The translations under genes and the position numbers were made by a program. From assembly GCA_038501195.1 (NCBI GenBank), contig JBBPUQ010000001.1:2914001-2978000 (forward strand): 64,000 nt of DNA, given 5' to 3'. The notes beneath the pieces are model-generated. The model saw only the letters and a list, made by a program, of their open reading frames with translations, did no database searches and was not told where the DNA came from. The stretch is from Nemania diffusa. Its lineage: Eukaryota; Ascomycota; Sordariomycetes; Xylariales; Xylariaceae. Positions within the stretch are counted from its first letter, which is position 1. Each line of letters begins with the position of its first letter. Of the stretch, positions 1 through 12,244 are shown one piece after another.

Positions 1-39
1 TGTTCCTTTTCCTGTGGCTTAGCTAACTTCCCATTCTAG

Positions 40-230
40 ATTGCACAACCCTCGTGAACGCCGGTGGTGGCAAGATAGGTGTGTGCGGAGAGAAGGACGA
101 TGACGATTCCGAGCTATCTTGCGAACAGGTCGCAGACTATGCCAACGAGGTGCAACAGACTTGCATGTCCAACGGAAAATCCGGGGGCACGTTCACCGTC
201 AGCGATGCAAAGAAGATAATTGTATTCTAA
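40..230 (+). CDS. C-terminal exon of a small Cys-containing, probably secreted protein (5' part outside window)
   Basis: The window opens inside an intron: a GCTAAC-type branch point lies at about 20-26 and an acceptor CTAG ends at 39. The exon starts with two bases of a split codon, then runs 62 codons to TAA at 228-230. The visible peptide has four-residue acidic run DDDD, cysteines in GVCGEK, LSCEQ and QTCMSN, and ends VSDAKKIIVF. Spaced cysteines and small size resemble fungal small secreted proteins, but the signal peptide would lie in the missing upstream exon, so secretion is an inference. No family is claimed. Confidence is good that this is a real terminal exon because of the clean splice acceptor and open frame. 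Confidence 0.65.
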
Positions 231-1167
231 GCAAAGCGAACCGCAACGAAACGTCTTCGCTAGGCTTCAATACTAGATGTCTTATGATTTGAATGTTCTC
301 TGCTCTGTTACTCGGGACGCCACTGGTTGGCAATTGTAATTAGCATTTTATCATGGTGCTACGCGTCATAGTAGCTACTTCAACATAGCTTCAACTCGTT
401 CGTTCTCCACATTCCGGCTCGCACTAGAGACTGTTCTCCGATATTAAATGAAAAACGCAAATGGATTTCTAGATGTTAATTGTATTGTCTCGTCATGATT
501 GTAGCAATAATTAGGGGCAAAACTGTGCCTCACTTGCATAAATAGCAGTATCCTGGTATCTGCATTACTGTCAAGGCTGTCACGGTCCCAGATATAAGAC
601 CTGCAAACGGTCAAGGTCCCCCACCTTGACATCGTTCTACTTTTAGTTGTAGTGTCGTGGTTTAGAGTTGCAGTTCTGTTCCGTGACAAGGCGATCAGAA
701 AGGATTGTGGATGGCATTTGAAACTAAGCCATGCAACACCAAAACAGCAGTACAATAGAAATCAGGCTGTGCGCCAGCCACCGACGTAGATAAATAAGCT
801 GACGGCGGGAAAAGTTTGCATGCAGCAATCATCATGTCCATAAATGCACAAATACCGCGGCAGTCGTCGTGCCGCATGCATGCCGGTTGAATTTTCAGGT
901 CAGGCTCCCATTAAATCCCTTGGTCGTCCATACAAGCACGACAAACCAGAGCCCAACACTATTCTTGGATCGAATTCAATCTACATGGCGCATTCCGGAT
1001 GTTGATCTCCCTGTGCCTTTCAGCTGGCCGAGCCTAAACAGAGGAAGATCTCCGCCCGCGGGATCTGTCCGCTTGAATAGTTGGTCATTTATATTTATCA
1101 TTTGCCGATAAATGTGCCCGTATCGTGGTTTTCCTTCACAAACTCTCATGATTTAGTTAGCTCTAAA
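231..1167. other. Intergenic region with one dispersed repeat
   Basis: This is the spacer between the small Cys-containing gene and the glycosyltransferase gene. Short open frames here on both strands overlap each other and have no family features. Apart from the repeat at 524-688, listed separately, nothing else was recognised. The part just before 1168 is the presumed promoter and 5' UTR of the glycosyltransferase gene. Confidence 0.5.
524..688 (-). repeat. Dispersed repeat, possible solo LTR, copy 1
   Basis: Read on the minus strand this segment starts TGTCACGGAACAGAACTGCA and contains the blocks CTAAACCAC, TGTCAAGGT, ACCTTGACCGTTTGCA and a TATA-like CTTATATC. The same blocks occur in the same order on the plus strand at about 38005-38165. 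The 165-bp unit can be drawn with TG...CA ends, which suggests a solo LTR, but I see no target-site duplication, so the class is open. The two copies lie on opposite sides of the AT-rich block and in opposite orientation. Confidence 0.55.
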
Positions 1168-2603
1168 ATGCACAGTAACGGAGTCGTTGTTTTGGGCTTC
1201 TTTCTTCTTGTTAGTACCATCCCGATTTATACCTGGTGCAACACACCTACTAAACCACCCGGTCCTACTCCTCCAACGAAAAGAAAAAAGATTGCTAACC
1301 AACCCTTGATGCTACAGTACACGTTGCTCCTAGTATATCTTCGGTCGGCATGCTGGAGAGACCCGACGTCCGTTTTCTACAGAGTCCACAGCGCACATAG
1401 TCCTGAGTACTCTACATATCGAATTCAACAGGCAGCCGAGTATGTCGAGTCGATGAGCGATTACTCGGTTGATCGAGAGCTACAGCGACAAAGAGTTCGC
1501 CCAAATCCACCTGAGCTCTGCATAGGTATACCCACGGTCCAAAGACGCGGAATTTCGTACCTCAAGTCGACGCTCGGCTCACTTCAGCACGGCCTTACCC
1601 CCGAGGAGCGCGATGTCCTGTACTTTGTCGTGTTTGTCGCCCACGCCAACCAAAGTAATCACAATGAATATAATCAGCCCTGGCTTGTCGCCATGGCTGA
1701 TGAATTGCCCTCTTATGACAACGTAGCTCTTGCCCAGACGATGAGCAATCAAAGTCACGAGGTCAAGTCTAAATACGATTACTCGATTGTTCTGGAAGCT
1801 TGCGCAAATACTGGTGCACCATACGCGATGATGCTTGAAGACGATGTTGTATTTCTTGATGGATGGTGGCCCAGGGTCGCCCATGCATTGGAGCTAGCCA
1901 CAATCAAAACTTGGGAAGCAGGATACACAGATTGTAAGTATCAGAGCTGCTCCATTCATACGTGGGTCGAGACTAGTTACAGTTGCGTGTCAAAGAGCCT
2001 TAGCTAATTCCCGCCACTCTTAAAAACATAGTCCTCTACCTAAGGCTCTTTTACTACGAAGGGCTTCTTGGCTGGAACCGGGAGTCATGGCCGGTATATG
2101 TAAGCGTATCATTTGCTGTTGCTGTCTCAGTCTTATCTGCCCTACTTGTAACTAGGCGTTACGTAGTATCGTCGCGGTGGTATATCACAAGATTTACCAT
2201 AGGTTTCGCCGTTCTCGTCGCCGTACCTCTTGTTATTATCCTTTACTTTGCCTCAGGAGGGAATTGCGTCGCTCCTCGGCCAGCAGGTGTTAATTTGATG
2301 CCTGATCACGCATGCTGTGGACAAGGACTCGTGTTCCCTCGGAGGAAAATTGTGGAAGAGCTTTTACCCCTATTTCGTAGCAATAGGTGGTCCGGAGTGC
2401 CTACAGACAGCTTCATCGAAATGCACGCAGACGCAACACAAGGGTTACGTTGGGCTCTGACGCCCGTTGTCGTGCAACATATCGGTGGGCAAAGTAGCCA
2501 TGGTACAGTCGAGACTGGAAATTTGGTGACGCCAGAGGATATATGGAACTTCGGGTTCGAGGAAAACAATCCAGCTTCTCTGGCTGAGAGTGTTTACGGA
2601 TGA
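1168..2603 (+). CDS. PGAP4/TMEM246-like integral membrane glycosyltransferase (2 exons)
   Basis: Exons 1168-1933 and 2032-2603; the 98-nt intron has donor GTAAGT, branch GCTAAT and acceptor ATAG. The product is 445 residues. It has an N-terminal membrane anchor (about residues 6-22), a GT-A type region with the metal-binding acidic motif EDDV (E224-D225-D226), then a pair of membrane segments (about 277-295 and 310-329), after which the catalytic domain resumes with ACCGQG and a conserved C-terminal HIGGQSSHG stretch. A glycosyltransferase fold split by a tandem transmembrane insert is the hallmark of PGAP4, which in animals adds GalNAc to GPI anchors in the Golgi. LYLRLFYYEGLLGW just before the insert also fits that family. 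The fungal substrate is not known to me; a role in GPI-glycan or another glycolipid modification is inferred. The ATG was chosen because it precedes the anchor directly; the frame stays open for 29 codons upstream without another ATG. Confidence 0.82.
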
Positions 2604-3771
2604 ATGATGATTAGCCTTTAGAGTATTTTCATTAGAACAAATAATATATTATTTAGACAAAGAATGAACCACAAAGCCTGTCTGAATTCGAGTTTACTCA
2701 AGGAAGGTAAATATAATATTGCTCTAGAAACATAATTAATTAAAAAAACAACGCTTATTAATACCGGCTCAACTCATGTGTCAAGATTAGTACGTAAATA
2801 TTGTAACTAAATAATTAGCTTATATAACCTATATCACTCTCTCCCTCCACTTACACTTTTTCATTATTATCTTCCAGCTTCCCAAACTAATGGACCGGGC
2901 ATAAGTTAAACCTAGAATTTAAACAAGCTGCCTATGTTCATATACTTATATATGACTACGAACCCCTTATTAGCGACTCCGTCAATGTTATGTTGCTGGC
3001 CTCCGCCATAGCCAGCGACAAGGCTTGCCAGTATTTAGGCTGCTACAGCGTAGCACGACGTGTTACACGCGTTTTCGTTCTTGTATAATAAAACGTGTTG
3101 TTGTTGCTGTTGTTGTTGTTGTAGTCTACGACGCCCATGCCGGCCTTATAGCCTCGGCTGCCCTCCCTAGGGAACTTGGGGCGTGCTGGGCCAGTCTAAT
3201 ATACATGAGGTTATTCCCATCTCTACTATCCCGTCCAGCAAATTCTGCTTTTCAGCGTGTAGCCTTCTCAGGCCCTTCTCGCAGGTACCTCTCCGCCGGT
3301 TGAGAGTGTCCCGGTATAATAAAACGTGAGGGGTTAGGGTGGATTAGAATGCCAAACGACTCTCCCAATCTTGAGAGTCTAATAACCTTTTTATTCAGTA
3401 GTCTCTGTTACTCAAAACTGATATCCCGTCGGTAGCGATAAATACAACTCACTACTAACTATCGTCCGGAAACTAGAAGTATGTTACAATCTCGTGACAA
3501 AGTCCGAGAACTGGTAATTAAATAGCCGGACGATTTGAGCCGTTTCTAAGTTCCGATTTACTTTTGTAATTGATGAAGGCTATTATAACCAGTTCAAGGT
3601 TTTATTTTTAATAATCATGTATTATTTAAATAAACTTTCATGTTGTTTTAACTTAATTTTAATTTTATAAAACTCTAATAATAAAGTACATTTTGTACAA
3701 TTGAATAAAAACACTTTCATTATTTTATTATTTGTAATTTTTATAAGCTTTAGTTAAAGTTAACTTTTGAT
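2604..3771. other. Intergenic region, becoming AT-rich toward the right
   Basis: No convincing gene was found. A 92-codon open frame at 3025-3303 is built around a GTT/GTTGCT microsatellite (about 3098-3122) and shows no protein features. From about 3600 the sequence becomes strongly AT-rich although it lies outside the LTR element that starts at 3777, consistent with RIP leaking into flanking single-copy DNA. Confidence 0.5.
3098..3122. repeat. GTT/GCT trinucleotide microsatellite
   Basis: A short run of GTT units with one GCT interruption. It creates a spurious valine-rich open frame on the plus strand. Confidence 0.7.
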
Positions 3772-3776
3772 ATAAT

Positions 3777-4041
3777 TGTTAAATAAGCTATATATATACA
3801 ATAGTATATATAAGTTATATATAAACAAAATATAAAGCTAGTTGTACTATGTTTATATTAATAATTGATTTTAAAGAAGTTTTTTTGTATAGTTAAAGAT
3901 TTTATTATAAATAAAATTTTTGCTAGCATATAAAATAAGTGCTTACTTATATAACTATATATTTATTTATATAACTATAGTATAAATATTATATTATATA
4001 AACTATAATATATAGTTATAATTAATACTAATATTTTAATA
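3777..4041 (-). repeat. Left (3') LTR of copia copy 1
   Basis: 265 bp, same orientation as 34508-34772 and inverted relative to 13569-13833 and 21442-21707. Shared anchors include the blocks around TATTAATAATTGATTTTAAA and ATAAAATTTTTGCTA. It is preceded by the duplication ATAAT. Confidence 0.88.
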
Positions 4042-4559
4042 TTAGCTTTTTTTTTTTTTAATTATAACTAAATATTATATAAAAACAAAGAAATAAAAAA
4101 TAAAAAAATAATATATTTTATAATAACTTAGTTTTATTATATAATAAGTTAATTATTTTATAACTATATATAAATAATATAGTTTAATTATTTGCTATAT
4201 TAACTTAGTTTATATATTATATAATATTTTTGATTAATTAAAATAGCAAATTATTATTTATTAAATTATTAGCTATAGTTAATTTATTAAAAATGACTTT
4301 TTTATACAGTAATAAAATCTACAATAAATTATTAATAATTAATTTAGTAAACTTTATATAGTTAATTAATTAGTAGTTATTTGTTGATTTATTTATTTAA
4401 TAAATAATTATTATATAAAAAAAAAAAGTATTAAATATTATATAAAAAAAAAAAATAATATCAGTTAAAATATTAGTTTATATAGTATAAAATTTTAAAT
4501 ATAAATATTTAGCTAGTTTTTGTTTGTTTTTATTTTTTTTTTTTATTTTTTTTTTATAT

Positions 4560-4599
4560 ATTTGTTTGTTTGTTTATTTATTTATTTATATATATATAA

Positions 4600-4652
<53 letters not shown>

Positions 4653-4680
4653 TTATTTATTTATATATATATATTTGTTA
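4560..4680. repeat. TTTG/TTTA/TA microsatellite inside copia copy 1
   Basis: TTTG and TTTA units pass into a long (TA)n run. The same place in copia copy 2 (about 20745-20925, inverted) holds a longer version, accounting for part of the length difference between the copies. The Tyr/Ile-rich open frame at 4520-4705 is only a translation of this repeat. Confidence 0.85.
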
Positions 4681-4813
4681 TATAGTAGTAGCAGTAACAA
4701 TATAATAGTTGCTATTTATTTTTGTTTTATATTTATTTTTTTAAACAATATATTGTAGTTTTAAAATTTTGTTTAAACTAAAAATAATAATATAATAAAA
4801 ATATATAGCTTTT

Positions 4814-5013
4814 TATTACAAGCTATATAAGCTGCCAAGCTTAGTTTATAAATATAGTTTCAAATAATTGCTAAAACTGCACTAGCTATATACACTAAGT
4901 TATTTAACTGCTTTAGAATATAGTATATATACTAAAAAAACTTTTCTTTTTTTTTTTTTAAGCTAAATTATAAATAATATATATTTACAGCTGCTAAGCT
5001 TTAGTTTGTTATA
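4814..5013 (+). repeat. 5' LTR of gypsy copy 1
   Basis: 200 bp, matching 12045-12244 directly and 24023-24221 and 31255-31454 in inverted orientation. Common landmarks are CTATATAAGCTG near the start, a long T tract, and TTTACAGCTGCTAAGC near the end. Confidence 0.88.
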
Positions 5014-7137
5014 TATAATTTAACTTTATTTACTTAAACAGCAAATATATAGCTATTTAGTTATATAGCACTAAAAACTTATAAAAAAACAATTTTTACT
5101 ATAAAAACAAAAAAACAAAAACAAAACAAAGCAACCGAATATATAAAACATTGTTTTTAAACTGCTTGCTACTATAAAAAAAAAAATAAAAAAACAACTA
5201 AATATTATAAATATATTTTTAAACTTTTTAGTTGTTAATATTTAATACAAACTATATTATTGCTTAAATAGTTTACAAGCAATAAATAAACGATTTAAAA
5301 CTAAAACTTTGACTTTAATGCTGACTTTAACGCTAACTTTTAGCTTTTTTTTTTTAACTTTAACAGTAAATATATTTAATATATTGATTAAACAGAAAAA
5401 AAACAGCTTAAATATAAATAATTATAAAAATATCAAAAAAAAATCTTTTATTTAGCTAAAAAAGTTTTTAAAAAATTAAACTAAGTTTTCTATATAAAAA
5501 ACAGCTATTAAATATAAATTAAACAGAAATATTAAATTTATTAATAACAACTAAAACAAATTTTATATTATTAATAAACTATTTGATAATATAGCAAAAG
5601 TAATAGCAGCGCTATTTTTTATTACAGAAAAATATATTAATAATTATAACTTAGCAAAGTTTTTAAATTATTTTTATAACTACTATTTTGATATAAATTA
5701 CTTAAAAAAAACAGTATAAAAGCTACTAAAGTTTTACTAAAAAAAAAAGTAACTTTTTTCGAAGTTTTTTTTTAGTTAAAAAAAAACTTTAACTGATATA
5801 AAAAATATATTATAAAACAATTTTATTAAATTAATTATATTAAAAAAAACTATTTATTTTTTTTTAACAAATAAACTAATATTTGTTTTACTTTTTTTTA
5901 ATTATATAAACTAAATATATAAAGTTATAACTATTACTAAAAAGCTAAAAAGTTATAATTATGTTATATATATATAAAGCTTTAGTTAAAAAAATATAAA
6001 TTTTTATTTAAATATAAAATCAAAAAAAGTAAATATAAAAAAAAATATTTTAATAATAAATATAAACAGTATTAGCTTTTGAACTATTAATAAGTGACTA
6101 AAAGTTTAATAAATATTTAAAAAAAAAAAAAATAAACAAAAAAAAAACAAAAATTGCTTATGCTATAAAAAAAGTAGCTACTTTATAACTTAGTATTTGT
6201 TAGCGCTTTTTACATATAATATTAACGTAAAAACTGCTAATATATTAAAAAAAATAAAAAAACTTAAAAAAAAAGATTTAAAAAAAAAAAAAAAATAACT
6301 TTTAACTATAAATACAATTAAAAATAAGCTTATAAATTAATTTTTATAAACTTTAAAGCAAAAATTTAACAATATATAAATAATATATTTTTTATAATAG
6401 ATTTTATTTACAATAAAATTTTAGTTATTAAAACTTTAGTTAATTAAAGTTATAAATATATATATACTATAAACAGTTTTTTTGCTAAATGTTTGTAGCT
6501 ATTACATATTTTTATTATTTTTTGTTGCTTAAAAAAAGTAACAATAAAATATATATAAATTAAAAAAATAGCATATATCGAAATAAATATAAATAAATTT
6601 TAACAAAAAATATTAACTTATATAATTTTATAATTAAAATATAATATTATTTTAAATAAGCTATAAATAAAAAAGTTAAAAATAACTTATTTTATTTACA
6701 AATATATAATTAGTATTAATAAAACAAAAAGTTTTAAAATATAAAAAAACAGCTTTATATTTTAAATTAAAAATATTATATAAATAAAAAAAACTTAATA
6801 ATTAGCTAAAATAATATTTAATATAAAAATATAACAACTGTATTATTTAAAAATAAATAAATCTTTAATTTTTGCTATTATATTTATAAATATTATTAAA
6901 GCTTTAATACTTTTTATAGTTAACGTAATTAAAAGTTAATTTTTTAAAAAATTAATATTATAAAAAAACTTATTTAATAAAAAATAAAAAAATAAGCTAT
7001 TACTATATTGCAAAAAAATAAATTATAAAATATTTCTATTTAAAAATAAAAAAAGCAAAAAACTAGCAGCTTTATAAAAGTTTTTTTATAAAATATTTAA
7101 AAACAAACTAATTGTTTTAAAGAAAATACTAATAAAG

Positions 7138-7560
7138 TTGCTTAATAAAAGCTATATTTATATTAATAGTTTATTAGTAGAAGTTTTTATATTATTTATA
7201 AAAAAACTAAAAAAAAATTTACAATTTTATATTAATTATAAAATATTTAATACTATAACTAAAACAAATAAATATTTGCTTTTATTAATAAAAAAAACTT
7301 TAGTAAATTTTTTAAAAGCTAAATAATTTATTAAACTAAATATATAAATTATTTTTTATAAACTTAAAATTAAAAAAAAAAACAAATAAAAAATAGCATT
7401 TTAAACTAAGTTTAAACTTTTTAAATAGTTAGTTATATTATTTAAACTTTTTAAAGCTTTAGTAATATTTTAGTATTATATTAATGCTATTTTATATTAA
7501 TACTTAAATATTTTTATATTTATATATATAAACAATATATTTATATAGTTAAACAGTTTA
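7138..7560 (+). pseudogene. Fossil gypsy reverse transcriptase (RIP-mutated)
   Basis: One plus-strand frame keeps the order of Ty3/gypsy RT blocks: FIKKLKKNLQF for the VKKKDGxLRF block, then INYKIFNTIT for VDYRxLNxIT, KYLLLLIKKTL for the YPLPLIxETL block, FIKLNI for FTKLDL, and YINNIFI at 7525-7536 for the catalytic YxDDILI. Each change (D to N, P to L, E to K, R or Q or W to stop) is what C-to-T or G-to-A would give. The frame is unbroken by indels from 7138 to the YINN codons but holds stop codons, so it is inactive. The same frame lies on the minus strand in gypsy copy 2, with the YINN site at 28731-28742. Confidence 0.85.
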
Positions 7561-8999
7561 AAAAAAAACTATATAAAAAAAATAAAACAAATATTTAACT
7601 TTTTAAAAGCTATAAAATTATATCTTAATATTAATAAATATAAATTTGCTATTATAAAAACTAAATATTTAAATTTTATTATAAAAGTAAAAAAAGAAAT
7701 AAAAATAAACTTTAAAAAAATATATACTATTTATAAATAAAAAACTTTTAAATTGTTTAAAAGTATATATAGTTTTTTAAAGTTTATAAATTTTTATTAA
7801 TAATTTATTAAAAATTATTTAAACTTTATTGCTTTTTTTTTTGCTTTAATAAAAAAAAGTACACTGTTTTAATAAAAAAACAAAAAAAAAAATATTTTCG
7901 AAAAGTTCAAAAGTTTTTTTATATTAAAGTTAATACTAGCTTAATACAACTTAAATAAAGCAATAATTTTAAAAACAGATTGTTTAAAAATAGTATATAA
8001 AAAATACTTGTTTTAATATAACAAACAAAAACTTTTTTACTTAATAATTTATTATTTGCAAAAGTTATTAAAAATTAAAAATAACTATAAAATCTATAAT
8101 AAAAAGCTATTAGTAATAATATACTATATAAAAATATAAAATAGCAAGCTATATAATTTAAAAAAATTATTTTAAATATTATTTAATTACAAAAATTTCA
8201 AATATTTTATAACAATTAAACAGTTTATAAAACAATAGATTAAATAATTAAAGTTTTTAATTAATTTTTAATTTATATTTATTTATAAAGTAAAAGCTAA
8301 TAATAAACAATTAAATATTTTATTAAAATAAAAATAAAACTTATTTTTAAAAACAAACAAACAAATTTTGAAAAAAAAGTTTATACTTTTATATTATAAA
8401 TAACTAGTTTTTAAACTAAAAAAACATTATAATATTAATATATTAAACAATATAATAAATAATTTATTATTTAATTGCTATATTTTTATAAATAGTAATT
8501 TATAAATAATATAAAATATTGTTTTAAAAAAAACTTTAAACTATAAATTAACAATATAAATAATATAAAAAAACAAAAGAAAATTTTTGCAAAAATTTAA
8601 AATAAACAATAAAACTTTAAACATTTTTATTACAAAATATAAATTAAAACTAAACAAAATTTTCTGCTATAAAAAATATATATAAATATTAAATTAAAAA
8701 CTACTTTAAACTAGCTTAATATAAAACTATTACAACTTTTTATTAACTAAATATTTAAGCTATAATAACACAGTAGCTATATTAAATAAAAGCTATTTTT
8801 AGTTTAAAATATATTAAATAATATATTATTTTATAGTAAACTATAATATATACAGTAGAAAAAACATTTAAAAATAATAAAAAAAAAAACTTTTTAAGCT
8901 TTTATTTGTTTTAAAATAATTTTAAAACAAACTTTTAATAGATTTTATAATAAACCTTTTTGTTATAACTTTTAAAAATTTTTTGTTTATTATAGTAAT

Positions 9000-10080
9000 T
9001 ACTAATAAATTTAACAAAACAGTAATTTTAAAAACTATAAAATTTATAAATATAAAAATATATATAAAACGATTTATAAATTATTTTTAACGATTTTATA
9101 GATTTTTAAAAGTTATAACTAGCGATCGAAGCTTAAACTAAATAAAAAACTTCTAACAACAACTTTACGAATTAATAAATATTAAGCAACAATTAAATAC
9201 TATATACTATTTAAAAATAAATAATATAATAAAAAAAGCAAATTAAAAAGTATTAGTATATTTTAAAGCTTTTATAATTTATATATAGCTTAATTAAGTA
9301 GTATTATTATTAAAAATAACTTTAACAATTAATAATAAAAACTTGTTAATTATTAAGTTTAGCTTTTTTTTTGTTTAATATAAATACTATATAGATTTAA
9401 TAAAACTAATAAAACATTTAAATATATTTATTAAAAAACCGAAAATATTAGCAGAAATATTTATATAAAAGTTAAAAAACATTTAAAGTTTTATATAAGC
9501 TGCTATAGCAGCAATATAACAAAAAATAAAAAAAGCTGCTAACAAAAAATATAGTTTTATAAAACACTTTTAAAAAAACAACTAGATATAACTTAACTTA
9601 AAAAATATAAAAACTAACTAACTTTTTTAAAAGTTAATTTAGTTATACTTAAAATATAAAATAACAAAAGTAATAAATTTATATATAATAAAATTAAATA
9701 TACTTAAAAAAATATATAGTTATTTTTATATCGATTTTTTATAATAAATTATAAAAAACTTTTTATTTTTTTAAATTAATTTAAACTTTAAACTATTAGC
9801 TATAATTTTAAATAATAATAAATTTTAAATAAAAAACATTTTTTAAATATATATTAAACAAAGCAAAAGTAAAAATAGTTTTAAAAAAAAGCAAGTTTTA
9901 ATTAAATAAATAAGCTATTTTTAACTATTATAAAAACTTATAAAAAAATTTTTAAATATAGCAGCATTAAAGCAGTTTAAAAATAAATATAGCAATATTA
10001 AAAAGTATAATAAACTTAATATTAAACAATAGCAATATAGAAAAAAAAAAAAAAAAAAGCTATATATTTTTTAATAAACT
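9000..10080 (+). pseudogene. Fossil gypsy integrase C-terminal half plus chromodomain (RIP-mutated)
   Basis: On the plus strand near 9118-9135 the frame reads ITSDRS, matching the integrase SDRG block. It continues QQLYELINIKQQLNT, then KKANxKVLVYFKAFI (about 9225-9260), equivalent to TERANQEVLVYLRAF, with the catalytic Glu turned to Lys. Downstream come a GPY/F-like stretch (about 9640-9740) and, near 9890-9990, VLIKxISYF followed by a KLIKKFLNIAALKQF stretch, equivalent to the chromodomain VLVxWxGY...EPxEEFLDTAALEQF. Stops occur throughout. The chromodomain places the element in the chromovirus branch, whose integrases are directed to H3K9-methylated chromatin in known members. Confidence 0.78.
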
Positions 10081-11583
10081 ATACATAATAATTTATTATA
10101 AATTGTTAATATTAATTAACAACAAAGCAAAAAAAAAAACTGTTTTTTTTTTAAAAATAAACCAGTAAAACTTAAATTAATTATATTAAGTTAATATATA
10201 TATATTAAAACTTTTTTTATTAATAATAAAATAATTTTTTTATTTTTTATTTTGATTAGTTTTTTTTTATGCTGTACTAAAACTGCAAAAAAGCTATAAA
10301 CTATTTTTTCTATTTTAACTTTTAGTATTTTAGCTGTTATATAGTAAGCTTATACTATTAAAATTAATACTAAAAAACTCGTTAATTTTGCTATAGTTTT
10401 TATTAAAACTTTTAATATAAAACAGCATATTTTTAGCTATTAAACTAGCTATATATTTTCTAATATCAATTAAATATTTTTTAACTTTAACTATATAATT
10501 TAAAAATAATACAATTAATTGTAAATATTTAACTTTATATTTTTTAGTTTTAAACTAATTATTTAATATAAAAAAGCTATATATTATTTAAAAAATAGCA
10601 AATTAAAAACTTATATTGACTTTATATCGCTAAAACAAAAGATTAGTAATATTAGCACAAAAAAAAATAAATCGAAAATAGCAAAAAAATTTACTAAATA
10701 TAAAACTTAACAACTAGTATTATTATATTTTGATATAGTTTTTAATTAAAAAAAACATATATTAGTTGTTAGCTATTAAAAAAAAAGTAGAAATAAAGCA
10801 AAAAAAAAGCAAAAAACAAACTTACTAAATTAAGCTAAATTATAAGCTTTTGTAGTAAAAACAAGCTTTTAATATGCTTTAACTATTTATATTATATGTT
10901 AAAGCTATATAAAAGCAACAAATAAACAAAAATAAAGAAAAAAAAAAAAAAAACAACTATTTATAAACAAACAAATATAACTAGATCTGCTTATAAAACT
11001 TATACATAAAAAATAATATTTGCTAGTTTTTATATAAAATATAAGCAATATATAAATGCAAAATAAACAAATATAAAAAAAAAAAAAAAAAAAACTTACT
11101 TTTTATATTTATGTAAAAATCGCAGAAATTTTTAGCTAAATAAAAAATATACTATTATCGTTAATAAAAAAAAAGCAGAAAAAAAGCTATAAATTATTTA
11201 CTTTAAAATATAAAAAAAACTAAAAGTTGACAAAATTTTATATAATAAAAAAAATTTTGTTTATAGCAATTTATTTTTGTTTGAAAAAAATAAAAAAAAA
11301 AAAAACACTAAAGCTAAAAAAAAACAAAGTAAAAATAAAAAAACTAAATATAATATTATTTAATTTAACAAAAAAAATAAAAATATAAAAAAAAAAAAAA
11401 AAAAAAAAATAGCTATATAGAAGCAAAATAAAAACTGCTTATTATAAAGTTAATATAAATATAACAAAAATAAAAAAAACAACAAATGTAATTTAAAAAA
11501 AAAAGTAACACAAAAGCAAAAAAAAAAATAAAAAAAAAAAAAAAAAAAAAAAAGGGAAAAAAAAGGTTAGATTTATAATCAAA

Positions 11584-11628
<45 letters not shown>

Positions 11629-12044
11629 CACTTTTATATAATATTGTTAAAGCAGTAAAAAATAGCAGTTAAATTAGCACTATTTGTATTCTAAAGCAGT
11701 TAAAAAAAGCAATAATTATAAATAAAACTAAAAAATTGAAAAAAAAAAAGCTTAAAATTAAAAAACATATAAAAAACAAATTATATACTAATAAAAAAAA
11801 CATTAAAAAAAAACTAAAAAAAAACAGCGTAAATATATTAAAAAGTAATAAATTACTTTAAAAAAAAAACATTATAAATAAATAGTTTAAAAATAATAAA
11901 AATACAATTAAACAAAACTGCTTTTTGCAAGCTTTATAATATAACTAAGTTTAAACATTATTTATATTGTTTTTAAACAAATATAAAAAAAAAACAAAGC
12001 TACTTTTATAAAGCTTTATATTAAAAACTTAAAAAAAAAAATAA
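10080..12044 (+). other. Unassigned 3' region of gypsy copy 1
   Basis: About 2 kb between the chromodomain fossil and the 3' LTR. The right half (about 10900-11640) is very A-rich on the plus strand, with poly-A runs of 20-40 and a few surviving GGG, suggesting that the ancestral sense strand was purine-rich. Gypsy copy 2 carries the same region inverted (24222-26180, with matching poly-T). No protein family is recognised; the 72-codon frame at 11413-11631 (minus) is a translation of the homopolymers. Confidence 0.55.
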
Positions 12045-12244
12045 TATTATAAACTATATAAGCTATTAAACTTAGTTTATAAATATAGTTTTAAACAATT
12101 GCTAAAATTGTATTAGCTATATATATTAAGTTATTTAGTTGTTTTAAAACATAGCATATATATTAAAAAAACTCTTTTTTTTTTTTCTTTAAGCTAAATT
12201 ATAAACAGTATATATTTACAGCTACTAAACTTTAGCTTGTCACA
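12045..12244 (+). repeat. 3' LTR of gypsy copy 1
   Basis: 200 bp, degraded start TATTATAAAC, end CTTGTCACA, followed by the target duplication TTTTT at 12245-12249. Confidence 0.88.

Larger units (their letters stand above)
4814..12244 (+). mobile_element. Ty3/gypsy chromovirus LTR retrotransposon, RIP-degraded (gypsy copy 1), inserted in copia copy 1
   Basis: A 7431-bp element with 200-bp LTRs at 4814-5013 and 12045-12244. The left junction AGCTTTT is followed by a degraded TGTTACA end (TATTACA); the right LTR ends TGTCACA. The target duplication is CTTTT (4809-4813) against TTTTT (12245-12249), one C-to-T apart. The empty site AGCTTTTTAATTAAAAG is preserved, inverted, in copia copy 2 at about 20600-20630, which proves the insertion. 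Sense is plus: RT, integrase and chromodomain fossils lie in that order at about 7138-7560, 9100-9740 and 9890-10060. An A-rich tract precedes the 3' LTR. About 2 kb between the chromodomain fossil and the 3' LTR has no recognised content. Confidence 0.9.

Noticed and set aside
3025..3303. 92-codon plus-strand open frame
   Set aside because: Built around a GTT microsatellite, no domain or splice context.
4520..4705. Open frame rich in Tyr and Ile (also 20719-20958 minus)
   Set aside because: Direct translation of the TA/TTTA microsatellite; differs in length between the two copia copies.
11413..11631. Phe-rich minus-strand open frame (also 26072-26272 minus)
   Set aside because: Translation of homopolymer A/T runs in RIP-mutated gypsy DNA.
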